DNA of 64,000 nt from positions 1,364,001 to 1,428,000 of the forward strand of contig NC_013132.1 in the NCBI RefSeq assembly GCF_000024005.1. The letters run 5' to 3'. Below the pieces are notes generated by a model. The model was not told where the DNA came from, ran no database searches, and saw only the letters and a list, made by a program, of their open reading frames with translations. Positions 8,349 to 16,793 of the stretch are shown here, in pieces (position 1 is the first letter of the stretch; each line of letters opens with the position of its first letter). Source of the stretch: Chitinophaga pinensis DSM 2588. GTDB lineage: Bacteria > Bacteroidota > Bacteroidia > Chitinophagales > Chitinophagaceae. The translations under genes were made by a program, and so were the position numbers.

Positions 8349-9647
8349 ATGACTTTTGAGAGAAACGAACGCCCCCGCAGGCCCTACTCTCCACCTGGTA
8401 CAGAAAAAGACCAAGATCCCAATAAGGAGAGACCGGGCGGTTACTTCAAACCCGATTTTAATAACGAAAGGGAGGGCAGACCTAGAGAAGATAGGCCTTA
8501 TAATTCTGATCGTGAAGGCGGTGGTTACAACCGTGGAGATCGTGATGGCGGCGGCGGTGGATATCGCCCACGCGACAATGGTGGCTATGGCGGCGACCGT
8601 GATGGTGGTGGCTACAACCGCGGTGGCGGTGGCGGCTATGACCGTGGCGGCGGCGGTGGTGGTTACGATCGCGGCGGTGGCGGCGGTGGTTACAATCGCG
8701 GCGGTGGCGGCGGTGGTTATGATCGCGGCGGTGGCGGCGGTGGTTACGATCGCGGCGGTGGCGGCGGTGGTTACAATCGCGGCGGCGGCGGTGGTGGTTA
8801 CGATCGCGGCGGTGGCGGCGGTGGTTACGATCGCGGCGGCGGCGGTGGTGGTTACGATCGCGGCGGCGGCGGCGGTGGTTACAATCGCGGCGGTGGCGGC
8901 GGTGGTTACGATCGCGGCGGTGGCGGCGGTGGTTACAATCGCGGCGGCGGCGGTGGTGGTTATGATCGCGGCGGTGGCGGCGGTGGTTACAATCGCGGCG
9001 GCGGTGGCGGAGGCTACAATCGCGGCGGTGGCGGCGGAGGCTTCAACCGTGGCGGCGGTGGTGGTATGCGTAAGCCATTCCCACCAAAAGTGGATAACAA
9101 GATCTATTTTATCGCCTTACTCCCTACTGCTGAAGTAGGTAAGGAGATCATCAAAATAAAACAGGAATTTGCTGAAAAGTATGGTCCGATGTATGCGCTG
9201 AAAGTACTGCCGCATATCACGCTTCAGGTACCTTTCACAGCTGATCCTGCACTGGAAAAAGCTTTCTGTGACGAACTGGCTGAATTTGCCAAAACACAGG
9301 CTCCGTTCGAGGTATCCCTCGATGGTTACGGCACCTTCCCGAATAAACAGAACCGCGTTCTGTTTATTAACGTCGAGAAGAGCGAAACTATGGGCGCCCT
9401 GCACAGACAGCTGATCAACTTCCTGCGTAAGGAATTTGGTTTCAGTACAATGCTGGCTCGTACCGGTTTCACTCCGCATGTAACAGTTGCTTTCAAAGAC
9501 CTGGAAGATGCGCAGTTTGAAAAGGCATGGCCTGAATACGAAAACAAGGAATATAAAGCCACCTTTAAGGTGAATAACCTGTACTTCCTCCGTCATAACG
9601 GTAAATCCTGGGAAGTTTTGCAGAAATGCAAACTGGGAGGAGCCTGA
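8349..9647 (+). CDS. Gly/Tyr/Arg-repeat protein with C-terminal 2H phosphoesterase (LigT-like) domain
   Basis: 432 residues in two parts. Residues 1-88 are Arg/Asp/Gly-rich and disordered. Residues 89-239 are 17 tandem copies of a 9-residue unit, Tyr-(Asp/Asn)-Arg followed by six Gly; the last copy has Phe, and the first and last have five Gly. Residues 247-432 form a 2H phosphoesterase domain of the LigT / 2'-5' RNA ligase superfamily, with the two catalytic motifs H289-I-T and H377-V-T. 2H proteins act on 2'-5' or cyclic phosphate bonds in RNA and nucleotides. RGG/YG repeats in other proteins bind RNA and promote condensates, so an RNA-linked role is likely (inference). It lies 9 bp after kynU and ends at a strong terminator. 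Confidence 0.85.
   Translation: MTFERNERPRRPYSPPGTEKDQDPNKERPGGYFKPDFNNEREGRPREDRPYNSDREGGGYNRGDRDGGGGGYRPRDNGGYGGDRDGGGYNRGGGGGYDRGGGGGGYDRGGGGGGYNRGGGGGGYDRGGGGGGYDRGGGGGGYNRGGGGGGYDRGGGGGGYDRGGGGGGYDRGGGGGGYNRGGGGGGYDRGGGGGGYNRGGGGGGYDRGGGGGGYNRGGGGGGYNRGGGGGGFNRGGGGGMRKPFPPKVDNKIYFIALLPTAEVGKEIIKIKQEFAEKYGPMYALKVLPHITLQVPFTADPALEKAFCDELAEFAKTQAPFEVSLDGYGTFPNKQNRVLFINVEKSETMGALHRQLINFLRKEFGFSTMLARTGFTPHVTVAFKDLEDAQFEKAWPEYENKEYKATFKVNNLYFLRHNGKSWEVLQKCKLGGA
8613..9065 (+). repeat. In-frame 27-bp tandem repeat (17 units, Gly-rich)
   Basis: The unit encodes Tyr-Asp/Asn-Arg-Gly6 and is repeated 17 times over 453 bp. Units differ by GAT/AAT (Asp/Asn) and by GGC/GGT choice, so the copies are nearly identical at DNA level. 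The copy number is likely to vary between strains and to be hard to assemble. Confidence 0.95.
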
Positions 9648-9651
9648 CAAT

Positions 9652-9687
9652 AAAAAAGGTGGTCTGTTTGACAGACCACCTTTTTTT
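9652..9687. terminator. Bidirectional terminator between the 2H gene and fecR
   Basis: An A-run, stem GGTGGTCTG (9658-9666), loop TTTGA, stem CAGACCACC (9672-9680), then T7. It has an A-tract on one side and a T-tract on the other, between two convergent genes. Confidence 0.9.
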
Positions 9688-9707
9688 ATTTATCACTAAG
9701 CATTGTT

Positions 9708-10700
9708 TTATTTACCCAGTCTGTACACACTTCCTTCTTTCGTCAGGTTCACATTCGCACTCGCCGCAATTGTATTCAATACCTCTTCTAATGGCTGACC
9801 CGGTGTTACCCTGGTCCTGATCGTGTATTCCTGTACATTCTCATCTGCCACGATTTTCACATCATACAATGCTTCTACTTTTTTGATGACATGGCTGATT
9901 GGCTCGTCATTAAAGACCATGATATTGTCTTTCCATGCGATAAAATCATGGTTGGAAATAGCATCTTCTGCCAGCTGCTGGTCCTTGCCCACAGTTACTT
10001 TCCGGCCTTCCGTCAATACTACCTGTTTGGTTTGCTGTTCCTGTCCGGACACTGATACTTTTCCGCTCAGCACGAATACTTCCACCGGTTGTACGGTGTA
10101 GGCCTTCACATCGAAAGTAGTACCGAGTACCTGCGTTCGCGTCTGCGGTGTATACACCACAAAAGGATGCGCATCATCTTTTACCACATCAAAGAAAGCT
10201 TCGCCTTCCAGGTGTATAGCCCTTTCTCCTTTATTGAAGTTCTTTGCATAGCGCAGGGTACTGTTGTTATTGATGAATGCTTTGGAACCGTCAGGCAGTA
10301 CAATGATATTGGTTTCATTGGCCGCTGTCTGCACCGTCATTTGTTCAGGGCCTTTCAACAGAAAATATGCTGTTGCAACGCCTCCAAGTAATAACACGGC
10401 TGCAGCAGCCCGGATAAGCCCGCGGTAGCTGTTCATGTTTCTTACAATCGCCGTAGGTTGTTGTTGCTTACCATGCTGTAGCTTGCGGTTAAAGGATGCC
10501 CAGTTTGCATCAATATCAGGCACGATATTATCATCGGCACTACCAGTGAGATCCCATGTTTTACGCAATTCCTCATAATAGCGGCGGTTGGCGTCATCCT
10601 CCTCCAGCCAGCTTTGCAGGGTTGTCTGCTCGGCGTCACTCAGGCTGCTTTCCAGCGAGCGCACAATCAACGATTCTATATGGTCAAAGGTGTATGACAT
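9708..10700 (-). CDS. FecR family anti-sigma factor
   Basis: 330 residues. The cytoplasmic N-terminal part (about 1-90) contains the short helical segment with TLQSWLEEDDANRRYYEEL seen in Bacteroidota FecR proteins. One membrane segment lies at about 95-113 (AAAAVLLLGGVATAYFLL). The FecR domain follows (ETNIIVLPDGSKAFINNNS ... FFDVVKDDAHPFVV), then a DUF4974 domain at the C-terminus (VFNDEPISHVIKKVEALYDV). FecR proteins pass an outer-membrane signal to an ECF sigma factor, whose gene lies 3 bp upstream. No TonB-dependent receptor gene follows; a terminator does. Confidence 0.95.
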   Translation of the reverse strand: MSYTFDHIESLIVRSLESSLSDAEQTTLQSWLEEDDANRRYYEELRKTWDLTGSADDNIVPDIDANWASFNRKLQHGKQQQPTAIVRNMNSYRGLIRAAAAVLLLGGVATAYFLLKGPEQMTVQTAANETNIIVLPDGSKAFINNNSTLRYAKNFNKGERAIHLEGEAFFDVVKDDAHPFVVYTPQTRTQVLGTTFDVKAYTVQPVEVFVLSGKVSVSGQEQQTKQVVLTEGRKVTVGKDQQLAEDAISNHDFIAWKDNIMVFNDEPISHVIKKVEALYDVKIVADENVQEYTIRTRVTPGQPLEEVLNTIAASANVNLTKEGSVYRLGK

Positions 10701-10703
10701 ACA

Positions 10704-11291
10704 TTAAAATTGTAAAAGTAAAGGATAAATAGCGCTGCCTGCCAGAAACAGAATGAATACCTGTAAATAGTCCTGGAGGGATACCCGTAGTTTTTTAAGC
10801 GCTGTCATCATCTGGTTTTCGACGGTCTTTACAGATATATTCAGCGTAGTGGCGATCTCCCGGTAGGATAGTTCTTCATAACGGCTGAGGATAAAGATTT
10901 CTCTGCATTTTTCGGGCAGTTTATCAATGGCCTGCTGTATATGCCGGGTGGTTTGATGGAGGCTCTGACCGGCAGGTGCTGCCTGTACAGGTTCCATATA
11001 TTCCTCCATGGGCATATGTACACCTCTGCGTTTATTTTTATCAAGATAATCCAGTGCCATATTGATAGCTGCTCTGTGCAAATATGCTTTAAAATATACC
11101 TGGTGGAGCTCTGCGCGCCGGTTCCAGATCTTAATGAACACATCCTGTGCAAGGTCTTCCGCTGTCGCATTGCTTTGGACAATACGGTAGATAGTCTTGC
11201 AGACAAATGAAAAGTAGGTCCTGAAGAGCGCTTCCATAAAGGCATCTTCATTCTCCATTAGTAATTGCTGTAGTTCTGCATTTTCGGGCAT
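10704..11291 (-). CDS. ECF RNA polymerase sigma-70 factor (FecI-like)
   Basis: 195 residues from the ATG at 11291 (MPENAELQQLL), which fits the family; the longer frame reaching 11375 adds 28 residues not typical of ECF factors. Region 2 is present (CKTIYRIVQSNATAEDLAQ, DVFIKIWNRRAEL), as is region 4 with a helix-turn-helix (SYREIATTLNISVKTVENQ). The last 16 or so residues are strongly hydrophobic (VFILFLAGSAIYPLLL), a tail often seen in Bacteroidota ECF factors. It forms an operon with the FecR gene. A TATTTTTG box ends 4 bases before this ATG, which suits a leaderless transcript and supports the chosen start. Confidence 0.93.
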   Translation of the reverse strand: MPENAELQQLLMENEDAFMEALFRTYFSFVCKTIYRIVQSNATAEDLAQDVFIKIWNRRAELHQVYFKAYLHRAAINMALDYLDKNKRRGVHMPMEEYMEPVQAAPAGQSLHQTTRHIQQAIDKLPEKCREIFILSRYEELSYREIATTLNISVKTVENQMMTALKKLRVSLQDYLQVFILFLAGSAIYPLLLQF

Positions 11292-11304
11292 AGTGCAAAA
11301 ATAG
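11292..11304 (-). promoter_or_regulatory. Candidate -7 box directly before the sigma factor start
   Basis: On the minus strand TATTTTTG is followed by CACT and then the ATG at 11291. A match to TAnnTTTG; no TTG at ideal spacing (one lies 23 bp upstream). Confidence 0.4.
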
Positions 11305-11393
11305 GTTTTGTCCTTATTCCTGCTCACAAAAGTGCTGGCAGTACCTGAAAATGCTGTTATGTAACCAGCCTGCATGTGTGACGCTTTCGGTAT

Positions 11394-12149
11394 TTATAAT
11401 TTGATAACTCTTCCTGATCCTTTTATATCTGTTCTGATAGTAGCGGCTCCTTTGTACCTGACATCTCCGCTACCCCGTATGCTGACATCCAGGGAATGTG
11501 ATACGCTTAGTGTATGATTACCTGATCCTTTAACAGAGAGATTGGCATCCTGACAATTCAGGTCCAGTCCGCTGATATCTCCGCTGCCACTGATCTCACT
11601 GTGAAAGCTGGTGGCACTGCCAAACAGCTGTATGTTGCCACTGCCATCTACTTCTGTATCCAATCTGTCAGTTACTATTCTGAAACGGGCGTTACCACTT
11701 CCATCCATTTTATAGGAAAACCGGTTGGTTTTGATCGTATCCAGGCTTTCTACACTACCGGCGCCGGAAAAGGAGACCCCGTAATATTGGCTGGAGTTTA
11801 CATAGATATCGACATCTCTGGACGTATGCAGTTTGACGCCGCTTTTAATGCGCAGATGGAGGGTGCTGCCGCTGACATAGGTATCAATAGCCCGCATGAC
11901 ATTGTCATCGGCCGTTACTTCAACGGGACCGTCGGCCTCCTGTCTTAAATGTACGCGGAAGGATCCCTCAGCAACTACGTCTGAAAATGCCGGGACTTGT
12001 CTTGTTTCTGTAATAACGATGCCTGAGCCCGATATGACTTCCTTGTTACAGGCTGTCAGGGCAATGCTGAAAAAGGCGAGTAAAAGCAGCTCCCAGCCGG
12101 CGGAGCTCCATTTGCCGTAAAAAATGCTTTTATAGTTCAGTGCTTTCAT
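11394..12149 (-). CDS. DUF2807 (head GIN domain) lipoprotein
   Basis: 251 residues. The N-terminus has a signal sequence ending in a lipobox (SIALTACNKE, Cys about 34). The rest is a right-handed beta-helix-like domain of the DUF2807 family, recognisable by repeated Gly-Ser-Gly turns (DGSGNARF, DGSGNIQL, SGSGDISG, KGSGNHTL, RGSGDVRY, KGSGRVIK). It is anchored in a cell-envelope membrane; the function of the family is not established. It is the last gene of the minus-strand run that begins after the terminator at 12221. Confidence 0.88.
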   Translation of the reverse strand: MKALNYKSIFYGKWSSAGWELLLLAFFSIALTACNKEVISGSGIVITETRQVPAFSDVVAEGSFRVHLRQEADGPVEVTADDNVMRAIDTYVSGSTLHLRIKSGVKLHTSRDVDIYVNSSQYYGVSFSGAGSVESLDTIKTNRFSYKMDGSGNARFRIVTDRLDTEVDGSGNIQLFGSATSFHSEISGSGDISGLDLNCQDANLSVKGSGNHTLSVSHSLDVSIRGSGDVRYKGAATIRTDIKGSGRVIKL

Positions 12150-12220
12150 CTTTTCAGGGGACTTTGAACATTATAACGGCAAATGAGAGAAGTACCCCTA
12201 AACGGGCTCATTATGTACAA

Positions 12221-12261
12221 AAAAAAGAGCCGGCCATACGGACGTATGGAACCGGCTTTTT
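12221..12261 (-). terminator. Terminator after the small exported protein gene
   Basis: AGCCGG (12228-12233) and CCATAC pair with GTATGG and CCGGCT, flanked by an A-run on the left and T5 on the right. On the minus strand the T-run directly follows the stem, 36 bp after the stop codon at 12297. Confidence 0.85.
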
Positions 12262-12296
12262 GATTAACCCCTATGAAAACCAACTATTGCTCTTGT

Positions 12297-12614
12297 TTAT
12301 TGTTCTAATTTGATTTCGCCCAGATCGGTCACTTTTCCTTCCTCCACTCTTACATCGCTCAGCGTCACATTTTTAAATGGTTGCTTTGCACTTATAATCA
12401 CGGTGTAGTTACCGACCTTCGCGCCCTGCACGTTGAATGTGCCGTCCAGCAGATCGGCTTTCAGTGTATCTGCGCCATAAATGGCCCAGGCGGTACTGGC
12501 TCCGTCAAGCGGTGTTACTTTACCGGTGATGGAACCTCCTTCCATATTGCGGAAAGAGAAGGTTGCAATTGCTGAAACTGCAAGGGCGAATATGCTTACC
12601 TGAACTTTGTTCAT
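12297..12614 (-). CDS. Small exported protein with carboxypeptidase-regulatory-like domain
   Basis: 105 residues from the ATG at 12614 (MNKVQVSIFALAVSAIATFSF, a signal-like start); the longer frame from 12683 puts 23 unlikely residues in front. The mature part (SITGKVTPLDGASTAWAIYG ... GNYTVIISAKQPFKNVTL) resembles one carboxypeptidase-regulatory-like beta-sandwich: a GxVTP start, then a G-x-Y-T-V-x-I segment. Such domains are common in exported Bacteroidota proteins and have a structural rather than enzymatic role. It stands alone with its own terminator. Function unknown. Confidence 0.75.
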   Translation of the reverse strand: MNKVQVSIFALAVSAIATFSFRNMEGGSITGKVTPLDGASTAWAIYGADTLKADLLDGTFNVQGAKVGNYTVIISAKQPFKNVTLSDVRVEEGKVTDLGEIKLEQ

Positions 12615-12932
12615 ATGTTTCGATTTAAGGTTATACAATATAGTATGGCCTTGTGGTGTAAGCATATCTGCTGATGAAATCAACTAAAGAACTTCGTATA
12701 GAAAAGATCAATTACCATGCCACCGGGTCAGTTACATAATCCTCGGGAGGTGTTTTAACATTCCTTTACAAAGGCTTTAACAATAGGGGATTATGCCTTA
12801 ACATAAACCTGCCAGCAGGTGAAAAATGGTCATGTCAGAATGGAGAACGTACACAACAAAATGGCGCATACTGCCAACAAAAAGCCCGCACGTTGGTGCG
12901 GGCTTTTGTACTATCCATCTATTTAAAAGAGT
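12615..12932. other. Intergenic region, 318 bp
   Basis: It holds the upstream region of the small exported gene and, at 12880-12907, the terminator of the next minus-strand gene. I see no convincing gene; the plus-strand frame starting at 12826 runs opposite the Bax-inhibitor gene. Confidence 0.6.
12880..12907 (-). terminator. Terminator of the Bax-inhibitor-like gene
   Basis: Perfect 12-bp stem AAAAGCCCGCAC / GTGCGGGCTTTT with loop GTTG, with a T-run on the minus strand. Confidence 0.9.
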
Positions 12933-13676
12933 TTATCTTCTGTTCAGTTTGGCGAGGAGACTCAGGATTTCCAGGTACAGCCAAACCAGGGTCAGCAGCA
13001 TACCGAAAGAGGCCAGCCACTCAACGTATTTCGGAGCGCGCTGCTGCGCACCTTTTTCGATGAAATCAAAGTCAATACAGAGGCGGAGGGAAGCGACTGC
13101 AACCACCACCAGGGAGAAGATGATACCGATAGGGCTGCCTTCATGCAGGAATGGAATGCGCACGTTGAACATGCTCAGGATCCAGGCTAATGCATAAAAT
13201 ATAGCGATACCTGCAACAGCGGTAAAAACGATCTGTTTGAACCTTTCCGTCACACGGATGATACGTGTTCTGTACAGGATCAGCATAGCGGCGAAAACAC
13301 CAAAGGTGAGCCCTACTGCCTGATATACGATACCATTATAGAGGTTGTGGAACAGTACGGAAAGTACGCCCAGTGTCAGCCCTTCCGCAAGTGCGTAAGC
13401 CGGCGCCAGGTATTGTGCCCACTCGTTTTTGAACATAATAATGAGGGTGATAATGACACCAGCGATCATACCGCCGTAAAGGAACGGAAGAGGATTCTGG
13501 TTTCTGCCCGGAACGCCCCATGCATAAACTGCTGCGGCTACTACCAATGCTAATAAGAAGGCCATTTTGCCAATGGTGCCATTGATGGTCATGGTGCCTT
13601 CTGTGCTTTGAGAACCTGCTTTCTGTAGTGTCTTGTCACTCAGTATAGGGTTACTGCTGGATCCAAATAATGCCAT
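12933..13676 (-). CDS. Bax inhibitor-1 / YccA family membrane protein
   Basis: 247 residues with about seven membrane segments and a hydrophilic N-terminus (MALFGSSSNPILSDKTLQKA). The family pattern is present: small helical segments rich in Gly, Ala and Ile, such as YALAEGLTLGVLSVLF and VAVASLRLCIDFDFIEKG; the last segments carry acidic residues (DFDFIEKGAQQRAPKYVEW), as in the pH-sensing Asp pair of BI-1 proteins. Bacterial members such as BsYetJ act as calcium leak channels; a similar role here is inference. It is a single gene with its own terminator. Confidence 0.9.
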   Translation of the reverse strand: MALFGSSSNPILSDKTLQKAGSQSTEGTMTINGTIGKMAFLLALVVAAAVYAWGVPGRNQNPLPFLYGGMIAGVIITLIIMFKNEWAQYLAPAYALAEGLTLGVLSVLFHNLYNGIVYQAVGLTFGVFAAMLILYRTRIIRVTERFKQIVFTAVAGIAIFYALAWILSMFNVRIPFLHEGSPIGIIFSLVVVAVASLRLCIDFDFIEKGAQQRAPKYVEWLASFGMLLTLVWLYLEILSLLAKLNRR

Positions 13677-14129
13677 GATAAAAAAGGTTTAGTCCCTACG
13701 AAAGTACAATTTCAGGGAGAATTTCAGTCACTTATTATAGGGGATTATAATGTAAAAAGCTAAGTATTTGTTGCACAATCCATATTTTCCCGGTATTGGG
13801 ACCTTCTGCTGGCGGGCATTGGCACAAAAACAGAAAGGGCGGAATCAATTTCCCGAATACATAAACAATGAAAGCAAAGCTGCCATAGCTTTGCGGTCAA
13901 AATCAGGCAGACTGTAAGCAGCGCACCTTGAGTGCCGGGTCGCATAATTACTTAAAGTTATGCGGCATAACATTAAACTATATAGCTCTCTTCGGAAAAG
14001 TCTATTGACTTTGTGTACTTTTGTCTTCCCTGACCTTGGCTACGCGCTTTAATATATCCGGAGGTTACTACCTGCCGAATTATTAAATTTACAGCCTGAA
14101 AAACAAAGGATAGTTAAATAAGATATTCA
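13677..14129. other. Intergenic region, 453 bp, between divergent genes
   Basis: It separates the Bax-inhibitor gene (minus) from korA (plus). It contains a hairpin GCAAAGCT / AGCTTTGC (13874-13894) and a TACTTTTG box at 14016-14023 that may serve korA with a leader of about 100 nt. Small frames here show no protein character. Confidence 0.55.
14016..14023 (+). promoter_or_regulatory. Candidate -7 box for korA
   Basis: TACTTTTG matches TAnnTTTG. No TTG lies at ideal spacing upstream. The start codon is 107 bp downstream. Confidence 0.35.
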
Positions 14130-15980
14130 ATGTCAAATACTTCGGTTCAACAGATAGAAGATGTAGTGATAAAATTTGCTGGCGACAGTGGAGACGGTAT
14201 GCAGTTGACTGGTACGCAGTTTTCCAATAACACCGCGTTGATCGGCAATGACCTTAGCACATTCCCGGATTTCCCGGCAGAAATACGCGCCCCGCAGGGA
14301 ACCCTTGCAGGCGTGAGCGGCTTCCAGCTGCACTTTTCCTCTAACCGTATTTTCACTCCCGGCGACGCCTGTGACGTACTGGTGGCGATGAACGCAGCTG
14401 CGTTGAAAGCTAACCTGAAAAGCCTGAAAAAGGGTGGTATCATCATCGCTAACACCGATGGTTTCGATGCCAAGAACCTGCGTCTGGCTAACTATCCTGA
14501 TGGCGTAAATCCGCTGGAAGACGGTTCCCTGCAGTCTTATCAGCTGCACACCATGGACGTTACCAAAATGACCCGTGAAGCATTGAAAGAATCAAGCATG
14601 GGTATGAAGGAAAAAGACCGTGCAAAGAACATGTTTGTACTGGGCTTCCTTTATTGGTTGTACGACCGTAACATGGAAAGCACCGAGAACTTCCTGAATG
14701 AGAAATTCGGCAAGAAGCCGGATATCCTCGATAGTAACCTGAAGGTATTACATGCGGGTTATAACTTCGCGGAAACAGTAGAAGCGTTCAGCACCCGTTT
14801 CCGTGTGGAAAAAGCACGTATGGAGCCAGGTACTTACCGCAGTATCACTGGTAATACCGCCCTGGCCTACGGTCTGATCGCCGCCAGCCAGAAGGCTAGT
14901 CTGCCGCTGTTCCTGGGTACTTATCCAATCACACCGGCTTCCGACATCCTGCATGAACTGAGCCGTTATAAAAACTTTGGTATCCGTACTTTCCAGGCGG
15001 AAGATGAAATTGCCGGTATTACTTCCGCAATTGGCGCTTCCTATGGTGGACATATGGGGGTTACAACTACCTCCGGTCCGGGTATGGCACTGAAAGGTGA
15101 AGCAATGGGTCTGGCGGTCATGCTGGAAATTCCACTGCTGATCATCAATATCCAGCGTGGTGGTCCTTCAACAGGGCTGCCTACCAAAACAGAACAATCT
15201 GACCTTTTACAGGCTTATTATGGTCGTAATGGTGAGTGTCCGATGCCGATCGTATCTGCCTCTACACCATCAGACTGTTTCAGCGCAGTATTTGAGGCAT
15301 TCCGCATCTCAATTGCACATATGACGCCGGTGATCCTGCTGAGTGATGGTTATATCGCGAATGGTGCTGAGCCATGGCGTTTCCCACAGAGCAAAGATCT
15401 GCCTGCTATTCCTGTAACGTTCAAAAAAGGACTGGAAGATCACGAAGAGCAGTTCCTGCCTTATCACCGTGATGAAAACCTCGTACGTCCATGGGCAGTA
15501 CCAGGTACGCCGGGTCTGGAGCACCGTATCGGTGGTCTGGAAAAACAGAACATTACCGGTAATGTGAGCTATGATCCGGAAAACCATGAGTTAATGGTGC
15601 GTATCCGTCAGGAGAAAGTGGACAAAATCGCTGATCATATTCCTCCGCAGACGATCGAACTCGGACCTGAAAAAGGTAAGGTACTGGTACTCGGATGGGG
15701 TTCTACTTATGGTGCGATTAAGAGCGCTGTACTGGAACTACTGGCGGAAGGGCATGAAGTGGCGCACGCACACATCAGATACCTGCGTCCATTCCCTAAA
15801 AATCTGGCAGAAATACTGCATAGCTATGATAAAGTACTGATTCCTGAGATCAACAATGGTCAGCTGATCAAGATCATCCGTGAGCAGTTCCTGATCGATG
15901 CAGTTGGTTACAATAAAATAATGGGAGTACCTATTACTAAAGGAGAACTGGTAATCAAGATCAAAGAGATGTTGCAGTAG
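14130..15980 (+). CDS. korA: 2-oxoacid:ferredoxin oxidoreductase, fused gamma-alpha subunit (KorA type)
   Basis: 616 residues. The N-terminal gamma domain (about 1-195) begins IKFAGDSGDGMQLTGTQFS, and the alpha (pyrimidine-binding) domain runs from about 215 (LPLFLGTYPITPASDILHE, TTTSGPGMALKGEAMGLAV, NIQRGGPSTGLPTKTEQSD). The C-terminal domain (VLVLGWGSTYGAIKSAV) completes the KorA layout. The enzyme converts a 2-oxoacid, often 2-oxoglutarate, to its acyl-CoA with reduction of ferredoxin. Catalysis needs the beta subunit, which carries TPP and an iron-sulfur cluster. No beta gene is here: a terminator and an unrelated gene follow. Exact substrate not certain. Confidence 0.92.
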   Translation: MSNTSVQQIEDVVIKFAGDSGDGMQLTGTQFSNNTALIGNDLSTFPDFPAEIRAPQGTLAGVSGFQLHFSSNRIFTPGDACDVLVAMNAAALKANLKSLKKGGIIIANTDGFDAKNLRLANYPDGVNPLEDGSLQSYQLHTMDVTKMTREALKESSMGMKEKDRAKNMFVLGFLYWLYDRNMESTENFLNEKFGKKPDILDSNLKVLHAGYNFAETVEAFSTRFRVEKARMEPGTYRSITGNTALAYGLIAASQKASLPLFLGTYPITPASDILHELSRYKNFGIRTFQAEDEIAGITSAIGASYGGHMGVTTTSGPGMALKGEAMGLAVMLEIPLLIINIQRGGPSTGLPTKTEQSDLLQAYYGRNGECPMPIVSASTPSDCFSAVFEAFRISIAHMTPVILLSDGYIANGAEPWRFPQSKDLPAIPVTFKKGLEDHEEQFLPYHRDENLVRPWAVPGTPGLEHRIGGLEKQNITGNVSYDPENHELMVRIRQEKVDKIADHIPPQTIELGPEKGKVLVLGWGSTYGAIKSAVLELLAEGHEVAHAHIRYLRPFPKNLAEILHSYDKVLIPEINNGQLIKIIREQFLIDAVGYNKIMGVPITKGELVIKIKEMLQ

Positions 15981-16015
15981 TAATGCAGCCATTCCTTTCA
16001 TGATAATTTATATAG

Positions 16016-16044
16016 AATCCTGCCTTTCGGGGCGGGATTTTTAT
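16016..16044 (+). terminator. Terminator of korA
   Basis: AATCCTGCC (16016-16024) pairs with GGCGGGATT (one G-T pair) and is followed by T-rich sequence. Confidence 0.85.
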
Positions 16045-16129
16045 TATATTTAATACTATATAACAAAACAGGCGACTGCACGTTTGCTATATAAGTACGG
16101 ATTACTACAACATAGCCAAAACCTTTATC

Positions 16130-16723
16130 ATGAAAGGCGCCATCTGGTCTACACTGTTTATCTGCCTGTTTACATTGAACAGTGCATTGTTACACGCCCA
16201 AACGCACAATTACGAAATACGTTTCAGTAATCACATTATTGGTAATGTGACTGCACATTGTAAAGTAAACGGCGCATCCCGCAATATCTCTATCCAAAGT
16301 AAAGTGGACATGAAACTGCTGGCGAAATTCAACCTGGATATTTCCTGCGATTTCGACAATAACATTCTTGTCCGTTCGAAGGTGATCAAAAGCTCAGGAA
16401 AAGAGGGAGATGACAAAACCATTGTTACGCAACGGGAAGCGAAAAATTATTCTGTGGTACTGAACGGACAGAAGTCCGTATTAAACACGGCAGAGATCAT
16501 TCATTCCGTAGGTGAAATGTACTTCATGGAACCCCGGCAGATCACGAAGATCTTCTCTGAGACTTTAGGTATCTTTCTGACGCTTAACTCACTCGGTAAT
16601 GGTTTGTATGAGCTGCTGCTGCCAGAGGGCAAAAAAAACGTCTATAAATACGAAAAAGGGACACTGGTACAGGTAGAGGTATCGCAGACACTGGGTAAGG
16701 CGTATATTATCAGAGTAAGTTGA
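16130..16723 (+). CDS. Exported protein of unknown function (DUF6134-like)
   Basis: 197 residues. A signal peptide is clear (about residues 1-24, ending LLHAQ). The mature protein alternates short beta strands (HNYEIRFSNHIIGNVTAHC ... SIQSKVDMKLLAKFNLDIS), reminiscent of Bacteroidota proteins labelled DUF6134, which look like single-domain beta-barrel or lipocalin-like exported proteins; I am not sure of this family name. No catalytic motif is visible. The gene lies between the korA terminator and a bidirectional terminator and is transcribed alone. Confidence 0.7.
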   Translation: MKGAIWSTLFICLFTLNSALLHAQTHNYEIRFSNHIIGNVTAHCKVNGASRNISIQSKVDMKLLAKFNLDISCDFDNNILVRSKVIKSSGKEGDDKTIVTQREAKNYSVVLNGQKSVLNTAEIIHSVGEMYFMEPRQITKIFSETLGIFLTLNSLGNGLYELLLPEGKKNVYKYEKGTLVQVEVSQTLGKAYIIRVS

Positions 16724-16754
16724 TACTGCTGAACAGACAACAAAAAAATATTGC

Positions 16755-16791
16755 ATTAAAAAGGGACTTCTCAGAAGTCCCTTTTTAATTT
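16755..16791. terminator. Bidirectional terminator between convergent genes
   Basis: An almost perfect inverted repeat, with AAAAAGGGACTT on one side and AAGTCCCTTTTT on the other, and A/T tracts on both flanks. Confidence 0.9.
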
Positions 16792-16793
16792 AC

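Noticed and set aside
8356..9138. A 260-codon plus-strand frame rich in Val/Ala/Ile over the Gly repeat
   Set aside because: It is the +1 frame of the 27-bp repeat in the 2H phosphoesterase gene, and its low-complexity sequence has no family motif.
13760..13945. A 61-codon minus-strand frame in the 453-bp gap
   Set aside because: Cys-rich random-looking sequence, without neighbours or motifs.
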